From Streptomyces sp. NBC_01314 (GTDB lineage: Bacteria > Actinomycetota > Actinomycetes > Streptomycetales > Streptomycetaceae), in NCBI RefSeq assembly GCF_041435215.1, contig NZ_CP108394.1:1798001-1862000 (forward strand): 64,000 nt of DNA, given 5' to 3'. Positions 24,148 through 32,063 of the stretch are shown piece by piece. Under the pieces are notes generated by a model that searched no databases, was not told where the DNA came from, and saw only the letters and a program-made list of their open reading frames with translations. A program made the position numbers and the translations under genes. Every line of letters begins with the position of its first letter. The first letter of the stretch is position 1.

Positions 24148-24915
24148 ATGAGCAGTAACGGTCTCGACGGCCGCAGTGTCGTCGTCACGGGTGCCGGTTC
24201 CGGCATCGGCCGGGCCGCGGCCCTGAAGTTCGCCGCGGCGGGCGCGAAGGTCCTGGTCGCCGACCTCGACCAGGAGACCGCCGAGGAGACCATCAAGGCG
24301 ATCGAGACGGCCGGCGGCACCGCTGTCGCGGTCGTCGGCGACCTCAGCGACCAGGCGGTCGTGGACGAGGTCGTCACGCGTGCCGTGGAGGCCTTCGGCG
24401 GCCTGGACGCCCTGGTGAACAACGCAGGGATCATGGACCGGATGTCGGCCCTCGCGGACGTCGCCGACGCCGAGTGGGAGCGGGTCATCCGGGTCAACCT
24501 GACCGCGCCGTTCCTGCTCACCCGGGCCGCCCTGCCGCACATGCTGAAGGCGGAGCGCGGCGCGATCGTCTTCACCGCCTCCGAGGCCGGACTGCGCGGC
24601 AGCGCGGCCGGTGCCGCCTACACCGCGTCGAAGCACGGTGTCGTCGGCCTGGTGAAGAGCCTGTCGGTGATGTACCGCAAGCAGGGCATCCGGGCCAACG
24701 CGATAGCCCCCGGGCCCACGATGACCAACATCCAGGTCGACGCCGACCAGCAGGCCCACGGGCCCGCGGTCATCGGCGGGCTGATCCGCGCCAACATCGG
24801 CCGGCTCGGCACGGCCGAGGAGCAGGCCGACGCGATCCTCTTCCTCGCCTCCGACGCCGCCGCCTTCGTCAACGGCGTGGTCCTGCCGGTGGACGACGCC
24901 TGGGCCGCCGTCTGA
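24148..24915 (+). CDS. Short-chain dehydrogenase/reductase (classical SDR)
   Basis: The 255-residue product has the NAD(P) motif VVVTGAGSGIGRAAALKF, NNAG in LVNNAGIMD, the catalytic Ser in FTASEAG and Tyr-x3-Lys in YTASKHGVVG, and the PG after the catalytic site (IAPGPTMTN). An Asp at the end of the second strand (LVADLDQET) favours NAD. The ATG at 24148 follows AAGAGGAA. It is divergent from the MarR gene and preceded by three MarR boxes. A likely job is oxidation of a secondary alcohol to a ketone, possibly for the Baeyer-Villiger step; substrate unknown. Confidence 0.9.
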   Translation: MSSNGLDGRSVVVTGAGSGIGRAAALKFAAAGAKVLVADLDQETAEETIKAIETAGGTAVAVVGDLSDQAVVDEVVTRAVEAFGGLDALVNNAGIMDRMSALADVADAEWERVIRVNLTAPFLLTRAALPHMLKAERGAIVFTASEAGLRGSAAGAAYTASKHGVVGLVKSLSVMYRKQGIRANAIAPGPTMTNIQVDADQQAHGPAVIGGLIRANIGRLGTAEEQADAILFLASDAAAFVNGVVLPVDDAWAAV

Positions 24916-25055
24916 CGGCCCAGGCCGACGACTGACCCCGGTCGGGTCATGGTTCCCGGAATCCGTCCGGGGCCGGGCCCGACCGGCAACACCTCTCTCC
25001 GCATGCCCACCCCTCCCCCAGTTCTTCCAGGTTCTTCCAGAAAGCGAGTCTCCCC

Positions 25056-26114
25056 ATGGCGACGATGAAGTCCGTCCGGACCGCTGGTGTCGGCAAGGTC
25101 GAGGTCGTGGACGTCGAGCGCCCCGTGCCCGGTCCCAAGGACGTGCTCGTCCGCGTCCGCGCCTGCGGCATCTGCGGCACCGACGTCACCTTCCTGCACA
25201 TGGGAGGCATGCCCGCCCGTGGTCACCAGGGCGGTGAGATGGTGCCGGTGCCGCTCGGCCACGAGCCGGCCGGTGAGGTCGTCGAGGTCGGCGCCGAGGT
25301 CACCGGACTCGCCGTCGGGGACCGGGTGGTCGTCAACCCACAGGACGCGCCGACCGGCATCATCGGCTGCGGTGGCAGGTACGGCGGGATGAGTGAGTAC
25401 CTGCTGATCGAGAACGCCGAGGTCGGCAAGGGCGTGGCCGTCTTCCCCGACACCGTGCCCTTCGACATCGCCTCCCTCAACGAGCCCATGGCCGTGGCCC
25501 GGCACTGCGTCAACCGTTCCGAGGCGGGGCCGGACGACAAGGTCGTCGTCTTCGGTGCGGGGCCCATCGGTCTCGGCGCGGCGATCTGGCTGAAGCTGCG
25601 CGGTGTACGGCACGTGGTCGTCGCCGACGTCATCCCCTCCCGGCTGGAGAAGGCACTGGCCGTGGGCGCGGACGCCGTCATCGACTCCGCCCGGGAGGAT
25701 GTCGCCGCACGGCTGACCGAGTTGCACGGCCAGGCCGCCAACGCGCTCGGCCAGCCCCGGCCCGGCACGGACATCTTCATCGACGCGGCAGGTGTTCCTG
25801 CCGTGTTCAACACCGTGGTGGGCTCGGCCAAGTGGGGCGCGAAGCTCGTCATGGTCGCCGTGCAGAAGAAGGGCTCGGAGATCGACCTCGGCGGCATGCT
25901 CCGCAGCGAGTTGACCCTGATCGCCTCCCAGGGCTACCCCACCGAGATCTTCGAGGTCACCCCCGAGATCGTCGAGCACCACGAGCGCTTCGCCAAGCTC
26001 ATCAGTCACCGGGTGCCCGCCGCCGAGGTGGACCGGGCCTTCGAGCTGGCGCTGACGCCGGGGGCGGCGGAGAAGGTGGTCGTGACCTTCGACGGGCAGG
26101 ACGGCACGGTCTGA
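25056..26114 (+). CDS. Zinc-dependent medium-chain alcohol dehydrogenase (threonine/sorbitol dehydrogenase-like)
   Basis: The 352-residue product has the catalytic zinc Cys in RACGICGTDVTFLH, GHEPAGEVVEVG with the zinc-proximal His-Glu, NEPMAVARH, and the Rossmann motif VVFGAGPIGLGAAIWL. The usual four-cysteine structural-zinc loop is missing: the corresponding stretch reads VVNPQDAPTG and GCGGRYGG. It follows the SDR gene on the same strand after 140 bases, possibly in one MarR-controlled transcript. It probably oxidises a polyol or alicyclic alcohol with NAD. Confidence 0.88.
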   Translation: MATMKSVRTAGVGKVEVVDVERPVPGPKDVLVRVRACGICGTDVTFLHMGGMPARGHQGGEMVPVPLGHEPAGEVVEVGAEVTGLAVGDRVVVNPQDAPTGIIGCGGRYGGMSEYLLIENAEVGKGVAVFPDTVPFDIASLNEPMAVARHCVNRSEAGPDDKVVVFGAGPIGLGAAIWLKLRGVRHVVVADVIPSRLEKALAVGADAVIDSAREDVAARLTELHGQAANALGQPRPGTDIFIDAAGVPAVFNTVVGSAKWGAKLVMVAVQKKGSEIDLGGMLRSELTLIASQGYPTEIFEVTPEIVEHHERFAKLISHRVPAAEVDRAFELALTPGAAEKVVVTFDGQDGTV

Positions 26115-26184
26115 CGCGCGCGGGGCCCGCCCGCCGGTTGTCGCCGGTGGCGGGCTCCTCGCCGTGCCGCCGTGCGTGGCCGGG

Positions 26185-26295
26185 CTACTTGTTGTTCAGG
26201 TAGGCCAGCACGGCCTGCACCCTGCGGTGGCCGCTGTCGCTGGTCGCCAGGCCGAGCTTCAGGAAGACGTTGCCGATGTACTTGCCCGTAGTGGC
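26185..26295 (-). pseudogene. C-terminal remnant of a NarL/LuxR-type response regulator
   Basis: On the minus strand, reading to the TAG at 26185, the translation ends GKYIGNVFLKLGLATSDSGH then RRVQAVLAYLNNK, the end of a LuxR-type HTH domain (KxIxNIFxKLGL...HRRVxAVLAYL). Upstream in that frame the sequence turns to unrelated residues, so the receiver domain and most of the HTH are gone. No start is possible. Confidence 0.75.
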
Positions 26296-26404
26296 CGATC
26301 CGCTGCGGCGACCGGTGGCACGACCCCGTTCCGCGCCTGCCCCCGCCCCTCGTGCCGCGGCCGGGTCGACCGGCCGGCCACCACCGCCATGCCGCCCCCA
26401 CTCC

Positions 26405-27859
26405 CTACCCCTCGGGCGCCCCGCTCCTGCCCAACGGCAGGCGCACCGTGAACGTCGTCGTGCCAGGTTCGCCGGTCAGGATGATGGTGCCGCCGTGGGC
26501 ACGGACCAGGGAGCGGGCGACGGCGAGGCCCAGGCCGCTGCCGCCCCGGTCGCGGCTGCGGGCCTTGTCGACACGGTAGAAACGGTCGAAGACACGCTCC
26601 TGGTCGTCGGCCGGGATGCCGGGGCCGGAGTCGGTGATCCGCACCTCGGCGGTGTCGGACTCGAAGGACACCTCCAGATGGACCTTCGTGCCGCGCGGGG
26701 TGTGCACGGCGGCGTTCGTGAGGAGGTTGTCGAGGACCTGGCGCAGGCGCAGGGGGTCCAGGCGCAGCGGTACGGGGGCGGAGCCGGTCGACACGGTCAG
26801 CGGGTGGCCGGGGTGGCCCGCGCGGAAGGCGTCCGCCGCCTGGAGCGCCAGCTGCACCAGGTCGGCCTCCTCCAGCCGCAGCGGGGTCTCCACGTCGGCG
26901 GCGTCGAGGCGGGCGAGCATCAGCAGGTCGTCCAGCAGGTAGCCCATGCGGGCGGCCTCGGCGCGCAGCCGGGCCAGGTGCTTGTCGCGTTCCTCGGGAC
27001 TGTGGGCGGCGGCGTACTGGAAGAGGTCGGCGTAGCCGCGTACGGACATCAGGGGCGTGCGCAGTTCGTGCGAGGCGTCGGCGACGAAGCGGCGCAGCCG
27101 CTGTTCGGCCTCGGTGCGGACGGCGAGCGCGTCGTCGATGTGCTCCAGCATGGTGTTGAAGGCGGTGCGCAGCTCCTCGACCTCGAAGCCGCCGTCGCGG
27201 TTGTCGTGGCGGACCGGCAGCCGCGCCGAGTCCGTCAGGTCGTGCGAGGTGATGCCGCGGGCGGTGTGCGCCATGTCGCTCAGCGGTTTCAGACCGCGCC
27301 GCAGCATGGCCCGGCCGAACACCACGAGCGCCATCAGGGCGAGGGCGAAGGTGACGACCTGGACCGTGATCAGCCGGGTCACGGTGTCGTCGATGTCGTC
27401 CATGGGCGCGGCGCTGACGAGGACCACTCCGGGCTCGACCTCGCAGGCCCGCAGCCGGTACTGGCCCTGGCCCCTGAGGTGCTCGGTGCGGGTGACCTCG
27501 GTGCCCTCGACGGTCAGCGCCTTGGCCACGAGGGTGAAGTCGTCGATGTCCTTGGGGACGTCGGCGGGGTCCTCGGGCTTGCGGAGCACCGGGGTGCCGC
27601 CCGAGGTGTCGTAGACCGCGTAGTACCAGCGGTAGTACTTCTTGCCCTGGAGCGTGCCGTAGTCCGCGATGCTCTTGGACTGGGCGATCTGGGCCATTTT
27701 CAGCTGCTCGTTGAGCTGCGCGGAGAGGTAGTCGCGCATGTACATGGTCAGGGCGTTGCCGACGACGGCGAAGACGACGAGCGCCAGGGCGCCGAGGCCG
27801 AGGGCCAGCCGGGTGCCGAGGCGCATACCGCGGTAGCTCTGTCTGAGGCGGGCGATCAC
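26405..27859 (-). CDS. Membrane sensor histidine kinase
   Basis: The 484-residue product has a first membrane helix (about residues 18-40), an extracytoplasmic sensor segment of about 120 residues, a second helix (about 165-190), HAMP, the H-box DASHELRTPLMSVRGYADL, the N-box DNLLTNAAVHTP, and ATP motifs DSGPGIP and GGSGLGLAVA. The GTG start overlaps the response-regulator stop (GTGA). The pair resembles MprB/TcrY-type kinases. It lies divergent from the flavin electron-transfer operon, so it may sense a redox or envelope signal and control that operon; this is inference. Confidence 0.93.
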   Translation of the reverse strand: MIARLRQSYRGMRLGTRLALGLGALALVVFAVVGNALTMYMRDYLSAQLNEQLKMAQIAQSKSIADYGTLQGKKYYRWYYAVYDTSGGTPVLRKPEDPADVPKDIDDFTLVAKALTVEGTEVTRTEHLRGQGQYRLRACEVEPGVVLVSAAPMDDIDDTVTRLITVQVVTFALALMALVVFGRAMLRRGLKPLSDMAHTARGITSHDLTDSARLPVRHDNRDGGFEVEELRTAFNTMLEHIDDALAVRTEAEQRLRRFVADASHELRTPLMSVRGYADLFQYAAAHSPEERDKHLARLRAEAARMGYLLDDLLMLARLDAADVETPLRLEEADLVQLALQAADAFRAGHPGHPLTVSTGSAPVPLRLDPLRLRQVLDNLLTNAAVHTPRGTKVHLEVSFESDTAEVRITDSGPGIPADDQERVFDRFYRVDKARSRDRGGSGLGLAVARSLVRAHGGTIILTGEPGTTTFTVRLPLGRSGAPEG

Positions 27860-28572
27860 TCGGTGGCCTGTCGCAGCACGTAGCCGAATCCCCGGACGGT
27901 GTGGATGAGGGGTTCACCGGTGTCTTCGAGCTTGCGGCGCAGCCGGCTGACGACCAGCTCGACGACGTTGGAGCGGCCCCCGAAGCCGTACTCCCAGACG
28001 TGGTCGAGGATCTGCGCCTTGGTGAGGACGGTCGGGGACTTGCGCATGAGATAGCGCAGGACCTCGTACTCGGTGGGGGTGAGGGTGAGGAGTCTGTCGC
28101 CGCGGCGGACCTCGCGGGTGTCCTCGTCCATCGTCAGGTCCGCGACCTGGAGCACGGACCGCTGGAAGGCGGGCCCGGCGCTGCGGCGCAGCACGGTGCG
28201 CAGCCGGGCCATCAACTCCTCCACGGCGAAGGGCTTGACCAGGTAGTCGTCGCCGCCGCGGGTGAGGCCGGCGACCCGGTCGGCGACGCCGTCACGGGCG
28301 GTCAGGAACACCACGGGCACCATCGTGCCGGACTGGCGCAGCCGGTCGAGCACGCCGAAGCCGTCCACGCCCGGCAGCATCAGGTCCAGGACCACGATGT
28401 CGGGATGGAACGCGGCCGCCTGCCTGAGCGCCTCCTCACCGGAGTGCGCCGTCACCGCGTCCCAGCCCTCGTAGCGGGCGACGGTCGCCACCAGGTCAGC
28501 GATCGGCGGGTCGTCGTCCACTACGAGAAGTCGCACTTTTTCCACGTCCTCATAGTGCGCTACCGATCGCAT
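27856..28572 (-). CDS. OmpR-family response regulator, partner of the adjacent kinase
   Basis: The 238-residue product has an intact receiver (acidic VVDDDPP, phosphorylated Asp in VVLDLMLPGVDG, Thr in VFLTARDG, Lys in YLVKPF) and a winged helix (LTLTPTEYEVLRYLM, SRLRRKLED, IHTVRGFGYVLR). It is translationally coupled to the kinase gene. The start is uncertain: ATG 28572 is used, and GTG 28545 (VEKVRLLVVDD) is a shorter option. The 121-base spacer to the ferric-reductase gene holds A/T-rich sequence (AAAAACTTGAAAGTTGTCC), a good site for divergent promoters and for binding by this regulator. Confidence 0.92.
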   Translation of the reverse strand: MRSVAHYEDVEKVRLLVVDDDPPIADLVATVARYEGWDAVTAHSGEEALRQAAAFHPDIVVLDLMLPGVDGFGVLDRLRQSGTMVPVVFLTARDGVADRVAGLTRGGDDYLVKPFAVEELMARLRTVLRRSAGPAFQRSVLQVADLTMDEDTREVRRGDRLLTLTPTEYEVLRYLMRKSPTVLTKAQILDHVWEYGFGGRSNVVELVVSRLRRKLEDTGEPLIHTVRGFGYVLRQATE

Positions 28573-28693
28573 CGCGCCATAGCCGCTCACGGGTTGGCAG
28601 CAGATCGATAAAAACTTGAAAGTTGTCCGACAGGAAAACGACAGCACTCAACGGCGAAGCTCGTATCCCCCACCCGATCAAGGAGCTCTCCCC

Positions 28694-30037
28694 GTGACCA
28701 CACTCCAACAACCCCCCGCGGCGGTCAGCCGCTCGGGAGCGCGCCCCAAAGTGGTCGCCCGCACCGGTCTGTACACGGTGCTGGCGGCGAACGTGGCGGT
28801 GGTGACCTTCTTCTTCGTGCAGGCCGGCTTCGCCTCGAACGCCCTCATCGTGCTGGGCCGCCTGACCGGCCTGTTCGGCGCGCTCCTGATGGCCGTTCAG
28901 CTGTTGCTGGTGGCCCGACTGCCGTGGTTCGACCGGCGGATCGGCATGGACCGGCTGACCTCCTGGCACCGCTGGACCGGGTTCTCGGTGCTGTGGCTGC
29001 TGGTCGCGCACGTCGTGTTCATCAGCTTCGGCTACGCCCAGTCCTCGGACATGGACCCGCTCAGCCAGCTGGTCGACCTCGCCGAGACCGTCGAGGGCGT
29101 GCTGCGCGCGATCGTCGCGCTCGGCATCATCATCGCGATCGGTGTCGTCTCGGCCCGTTTCGCCCGGCGCAGGCTGGCCTACGAGACCTGGCACTTCATC
29201 CACCTGTACACCTACGTCGCGGTGGTGCTGGCCTTCACGCACCAGGTCGCGGCGGGTACGTCGTTCGCCTCGTCCGAGACCGCGACGGCGTACTGGTACG
29301 TGCTGTGGGGAGTGGCCCTGGGTTCGGTGTTCGTGGGCCGGCTGGTGCTGCCGCTGTGGCGCAACTGGCGCCACCAGCTCCGCGTCACGGCGGTCGTCCC
29401 CGAGGCCGACAACGTCGTCTCGATCTACATGAGCGGTCGTGACCTGGACCGGATGCCCGCGCGGGCCGGCCAGTTCTTCCTGTGGCGCTTCCTGACCCGG
29501 GACCGCTGGTGGCAGGCCAACCCGTTCTCGCTGTCGGCCGCGCCCGACGGCACGCAGCTGCGGCTGACCGCGAAGGCGGCCGGCGCGGGCTCCGCCGCCC
29601 TGCGGCACGTGAAGGTCGGCACCCGCGTCTTCGCCGAGGGCCCGTACGGCGCCTTCACCGCGATGCACCGCACCCGGCCGGAGTCCGTGCTCATCGCCGG
29701 TGGCGTCGGTGTCACCCCCATCCGGGCCCTGCTGGAGGAGATCGAGGGGCACGCCGTGGTCATCTACCGGGTGGCCGCGCAGCAGGACGCCGTCCTCTAC
29801 AACGAGCTCCAGCAGCTCGCCTTCGACAAGGGCGCCGAGCTGCACCTGGTCTCCGGCCCCGCCAACCCCGACCTGCTGGCGCCGCGCGAGTTGCGGCGCA
29901 TGGTGCCGGACATCACCGACCGGGATGTGTTCCTGTGCGGGCCGCCGCCGATGATGAACGCGGTCCTGGGCAGCCTGCGCGAGCTGGACGTGCCCAAGCC
30001 GCAGATCCACTTCGAACGCTTCAGCCTGGCCGGCTGA
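28694..30037 (+). CDS. Membrane ferric-reductase-like / ferredoxin-NADP reductase fusion protein
   Basis: The 447-residue product starts at GTG after AAGGAGC. The N-terminal half has about six membrane segments with heme-ligand histidines (TSWHRWTGF, LLVAHVVF, ETWHFIHLYTYV, LAFTHQVAAG), the ferric-reductase transmembrane fold. The C-terminal half is a cytoplasmic FNR: FAD motif NPFSLSAAP, NAD(P)H motif IAGGVGVTPIRALL and the end FLCGPPPMMNAVL. There is no 2Fe-2S domain. It can move electrons from cytosolic NAD(P)H through heme to the outer face. The next two genes encode an FMN-carrying acceptor and its flavinylating enzyme, which suggests an extracytoplasmic electron-transfer chain rather than siderophore reduction alone. 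Confidence 0.9.
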   Translation: MTTLQQPPAAVSRSGARPKVVARTGLYTVLAANVAVVTFFFVQAGFASNALIVLGRLTGLFGALLMAVQLLLVARLPWFDRRIGMDRLTSWHRWTGFSVLWLLVAHVVFISFGYAQSSDMDPLSQLVDLAETVEGVLRAIVALGIIIAIGVVSARFARRRLAYETWHFIHLYTYVAVVLAFTHQVAAGTSFASSETATAYWYVLWGVALGSVFVGRLVLPLWRNWRHQLRVTAVVPEADNVVSIYMSGRDLDRMPARAGQFFLWRFLTRDRWWQANPFSLSAAPDGTQLRLTAKAAGAGSAALRHVKVGTRVFAEGPYGAFTAMHRTRPESVLIAGGVGVTPIRALLEEIEGHAVVIYRVAAQQDAVLYNELQQLAFDKGAELHLVSGPANPDLLAPRELRRMVPDITDRDVFLCGPPPMMNAVLGSLRELDVPKPQIHFERFSLAG

Positions 30038-30064
30038 GGGACACCGGGACACGAGGAAAGCACT

Positions 30065-30820
30065 GTGAAACGAGTCATACCCGCCCTGGTCCTGAGCGCC
30101 GCCGCGCTGGTCCCCGTCTGGCGATACGCCCCTTCCACCGACACGACGTCCACGACGACGACCGCCGAGTCGACGCCGTCGGCCTCCGCGTCCGGCGCGG
30201 CGGGCTCCAACGTCGTCACGGGCACGACGGTCGACACCGAGAAAGGCCCCGTCCAGGTCCAGGCGACCTTCCGGGGCGAGAAGATCACCGCCGTCAAGAT
30301 GCTCCAGCAGCCGGACCATCCGCAGACCGAGGCGGCCGTCCCGGTGCTGATCGAGGAGACCCTCGAAGCGCAGAGCGCCGACATCGACACGGTCTCGGGC
30401 GCCACCCTCACCAGCGACGGCTACCGGGAGTCCCTCCAGGCCACGATCGACGAGAACGACAAGTCGGCCTCCTCCTCTGCCGCAGAGTCCGCCGAGTCCG
30501 CCGCGGGGAACGCGGAGAACGCGGAGAACGCGGAGAACTCGGAAACGTCGCAGGAGAGCGCGAGCCGGACCGTGGCGGGCTCGACGGTCGGCACCTCCAA
30601 GGGTGACGTCCAGGTCCAGGTGACCTTCGAGGGCGACAAGATCACCGTCGTGGAGATGCTGAAGCAGCCGAACCACCCGCAGACCGAGGCGGCCGTCCCG
30701 GTACTCATCAAGGAGACCCTGGCGGCGCAGAGCGCCGACATCGACACGGTCTCCGGCGCCACCATCACCAGCGACGGCTACCGGGAGTCCCTCCAGGCCG
30801 CGATCGACGCGAAGGCCTGA
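30065..30820 (+). CDS. Exported protein with two tandem FMN-binding domains
   Basis: The 251-residue product has an N-terminal hydrophobic signal or anchor (residues 4-18), a Ser/Thr/Ala-rich linker, and two FMN_bind domains (about 50-128 and 170-248) separated by an Ala/Glu/Asn linker with ENAENAEN repeats. Each domain contains DTVSGATxTSDGY. The last Thr of SGAT (Thr114 and Thr233) is the expected site for covalent FMN attachment by ApbE, as in NqrC and RnfG. It starts at GTG, 27 bases after the reductase gene and four before apbE. It should carry two FMN groups outside the membrane and receive electrons from the preceding protein. Confidence 0.88.
   Translation: MKRVIPALVLSAAALVPVWRYAPSTDTTSTTTTAESTPSASASGAAGSNVVTGTTVDTEKGPVQVQATFRGEKITAVKMLQQPDHPQTEAAVPVLIEETLEAQSADIDTVSGATLTSDGYRESLQATIDENDKSASSSAAESAESAAGNAENAENAENSETSQESASRTVAGSTVGTSKGDVQVQVTFEGDKITVVEMLKQPNHPQTEAAVPVLIKETLAAQSADIDTVSGATITSDGYRESLQAAIDAKA
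30323..30799 (+). repeat. Direct 120-bp duplication inside the double FMN-binding gene
   Basis: Bases 30323-30442 and 30680-30799 differ at only about 8 of 120 positions by eye, mostly at third codon positions. The offset is 357 bases (119 codons). The similarity is higher than in the flanking parts of the two domains, pointing to recent duplication or gene conversion. Confidence 0.85.
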
Positions 30821-30824
30821 TCCG

Positions 30825-31592
30825 GTGCGCCGCGTCGAACACATCATGGGCTTCCCGATCTCGCTGCTCGTCGAGGACGGCGGGAACGGCGTCGGGAACG
30901 ACGGCGGGAACGACGGCGGGAACGGGGCGCTGACCGCCGAGGCCACGGAGCCGGCGTTCGACTGGCTGCGCCAGGTCGACGCCCGGTTCAGCCCGTTCCG
31001 CGCCGACAGCGAGGTATCGCGGCTGGACCGGGGTGAGCTGGCACCGGACGAGGTCAGCCCGGACCTGGCCGAGGTGCTGGCCCTCTGCGAGGAGTACCGG
31101 GTGGCGACGGGAGGCGCGTTCGACGTACGGCTGCCGGGGCGTGGGCTCGATCCCTGCGCGATGGTGAAGGGGTGGGCCGTGCAGCGGGCCGCCCAGCTGC
31201 TGACGGACCTCGGCGCGCCGAAACTGTGCCTCAACGCGGGTGGTGACGTGGCCGCGACCGGTGGTCCGTGGCGGGTGGGCGTACGGCACCCCGAGCGGGC
31301 CGACCGCCTGTGCACGGTCCTGTCCCTCACGGACGGGGCGGTCGCCACCTCCGCCCGCTACGAGCGCGGCGACCACATCCTCGACGGCCGCACGGGCCGC
31401 CCCGCGACGGGCCTGCTGAGCCTCACGGTCGTGGCCCCTTCCCTCACCGAGGCCGACGCGACGGCCACGGCGGCCTTCGCGATGGGCACGGAGGGCATCG
31501 AGTGGGCCGCGTCCCGGGAGGGCTGCGAGATCTTCGCGGTCGACGCGGACCAGCGGGTCTTCCGGACGCGGGGGTTGCCGGTGGCGGTGTGA
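30825..31592 (+). CDS. apbE: ApbE family FAD:protein FMN transferase
   Basis: The 255-residue product begins RRVEHIMGFPISLLVED and has the ApbE motifs FRADSEVSRLDRGE, CAMVKGWAVQRAA, LNAGGDVAATGG, and ATSARYERGDHILDGRTG with metal-binding residues. It transfers FMN from FAD to threonine in SGAT-type motifs, which are present twice in the product of the gene four bases upstream. It is shorter than most ApbE proteins (about 300-350) and has no lipobox or clear signal peptide, so it may act before export. An N-terminal GNGVGNDGGNDGGNG insertion is low-complexity. Confidence 0.9.
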   Translation: MRRVEHIMGFPISLLVEDGGNGVGNDGGNDGGNGALTAEATEPAFDWLRQVDARFSPFRADSEVSRLDRGELAPDEVSPDLAEVLALCEEYRVATGGAFDVRLPGRGLDPCAMVKGWAVQRAAQLLTDLGAPKLCLNAGGDVAATGGPWRVGVRHPERADRLCTVLSLTDGAVATSARYERGDHILDGRTGRPATGLLSLTVVAPSLTEADATATAAFAMGTEGIEWAASREGCEIFAVDADQRVFRTRGLPVAV

Positions 31593-32063
31593 GAGGCGCC
31601 CGGTGACTCGGGGGTGCGGGGTGGTTCGACGGCTGCGCGTGGGTACGTGGCTGATCGCGCAGTTCCCCGCGCCCCTCAAGAGGGCTTCGCCCCTCCGAGG
31701 CCCCCTGCCCGGGAAGGCCGGCGCGCCCCCGCCCAGGAAGCCCGCACGCCCACACGCCTTGGGGAGCCCACACGCCCGCTCAGCCCACACGCCCACGCAG
31801 CTCCTCCGCCCACACGGCTGCGGGCCATCGTGCCGCTGGGGCGATGGAGCAATGGGGCGATCGGGGCGCCTCCCGCTCGGGCGAAGCCGACAGTGGGGGG
31901 AGGGTAGGGGGAAGGTGAGCGCGGCGGCCCCCTGTCAGCGTCGGTACGCGCCCCCGTCCCCCGCCCGGCCGAGGCCACCGGGTGCCCGCGCACCCCGCCC
32001 CGCCGCACCCACGCCCCCGAAATCCCGTTGCGGACCCCACCCCCGTCCCCCGACAGTGGCCCC
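31593..32063. other. Intergenic stretch with a half REP element and no recognised gene
   Basis: Bases 31654-31677 carry the left half of the palindrome family (GCGCAGTTCCCCGCGCCCCT). The rest contains repeated CCCACACGCC words (31745-31835) and a GC-rich leader to the acetyltransferase. No frame gives a recognisable protein. Confidence 0.55.

Noticed and set aside
28550..31348. A long antisense open frame over the ferric-reductase/FMN operon
   Set aside because: Low-complexity His/Arg/Gly translation without family motifs; the plus strand carries three well-supported genes.
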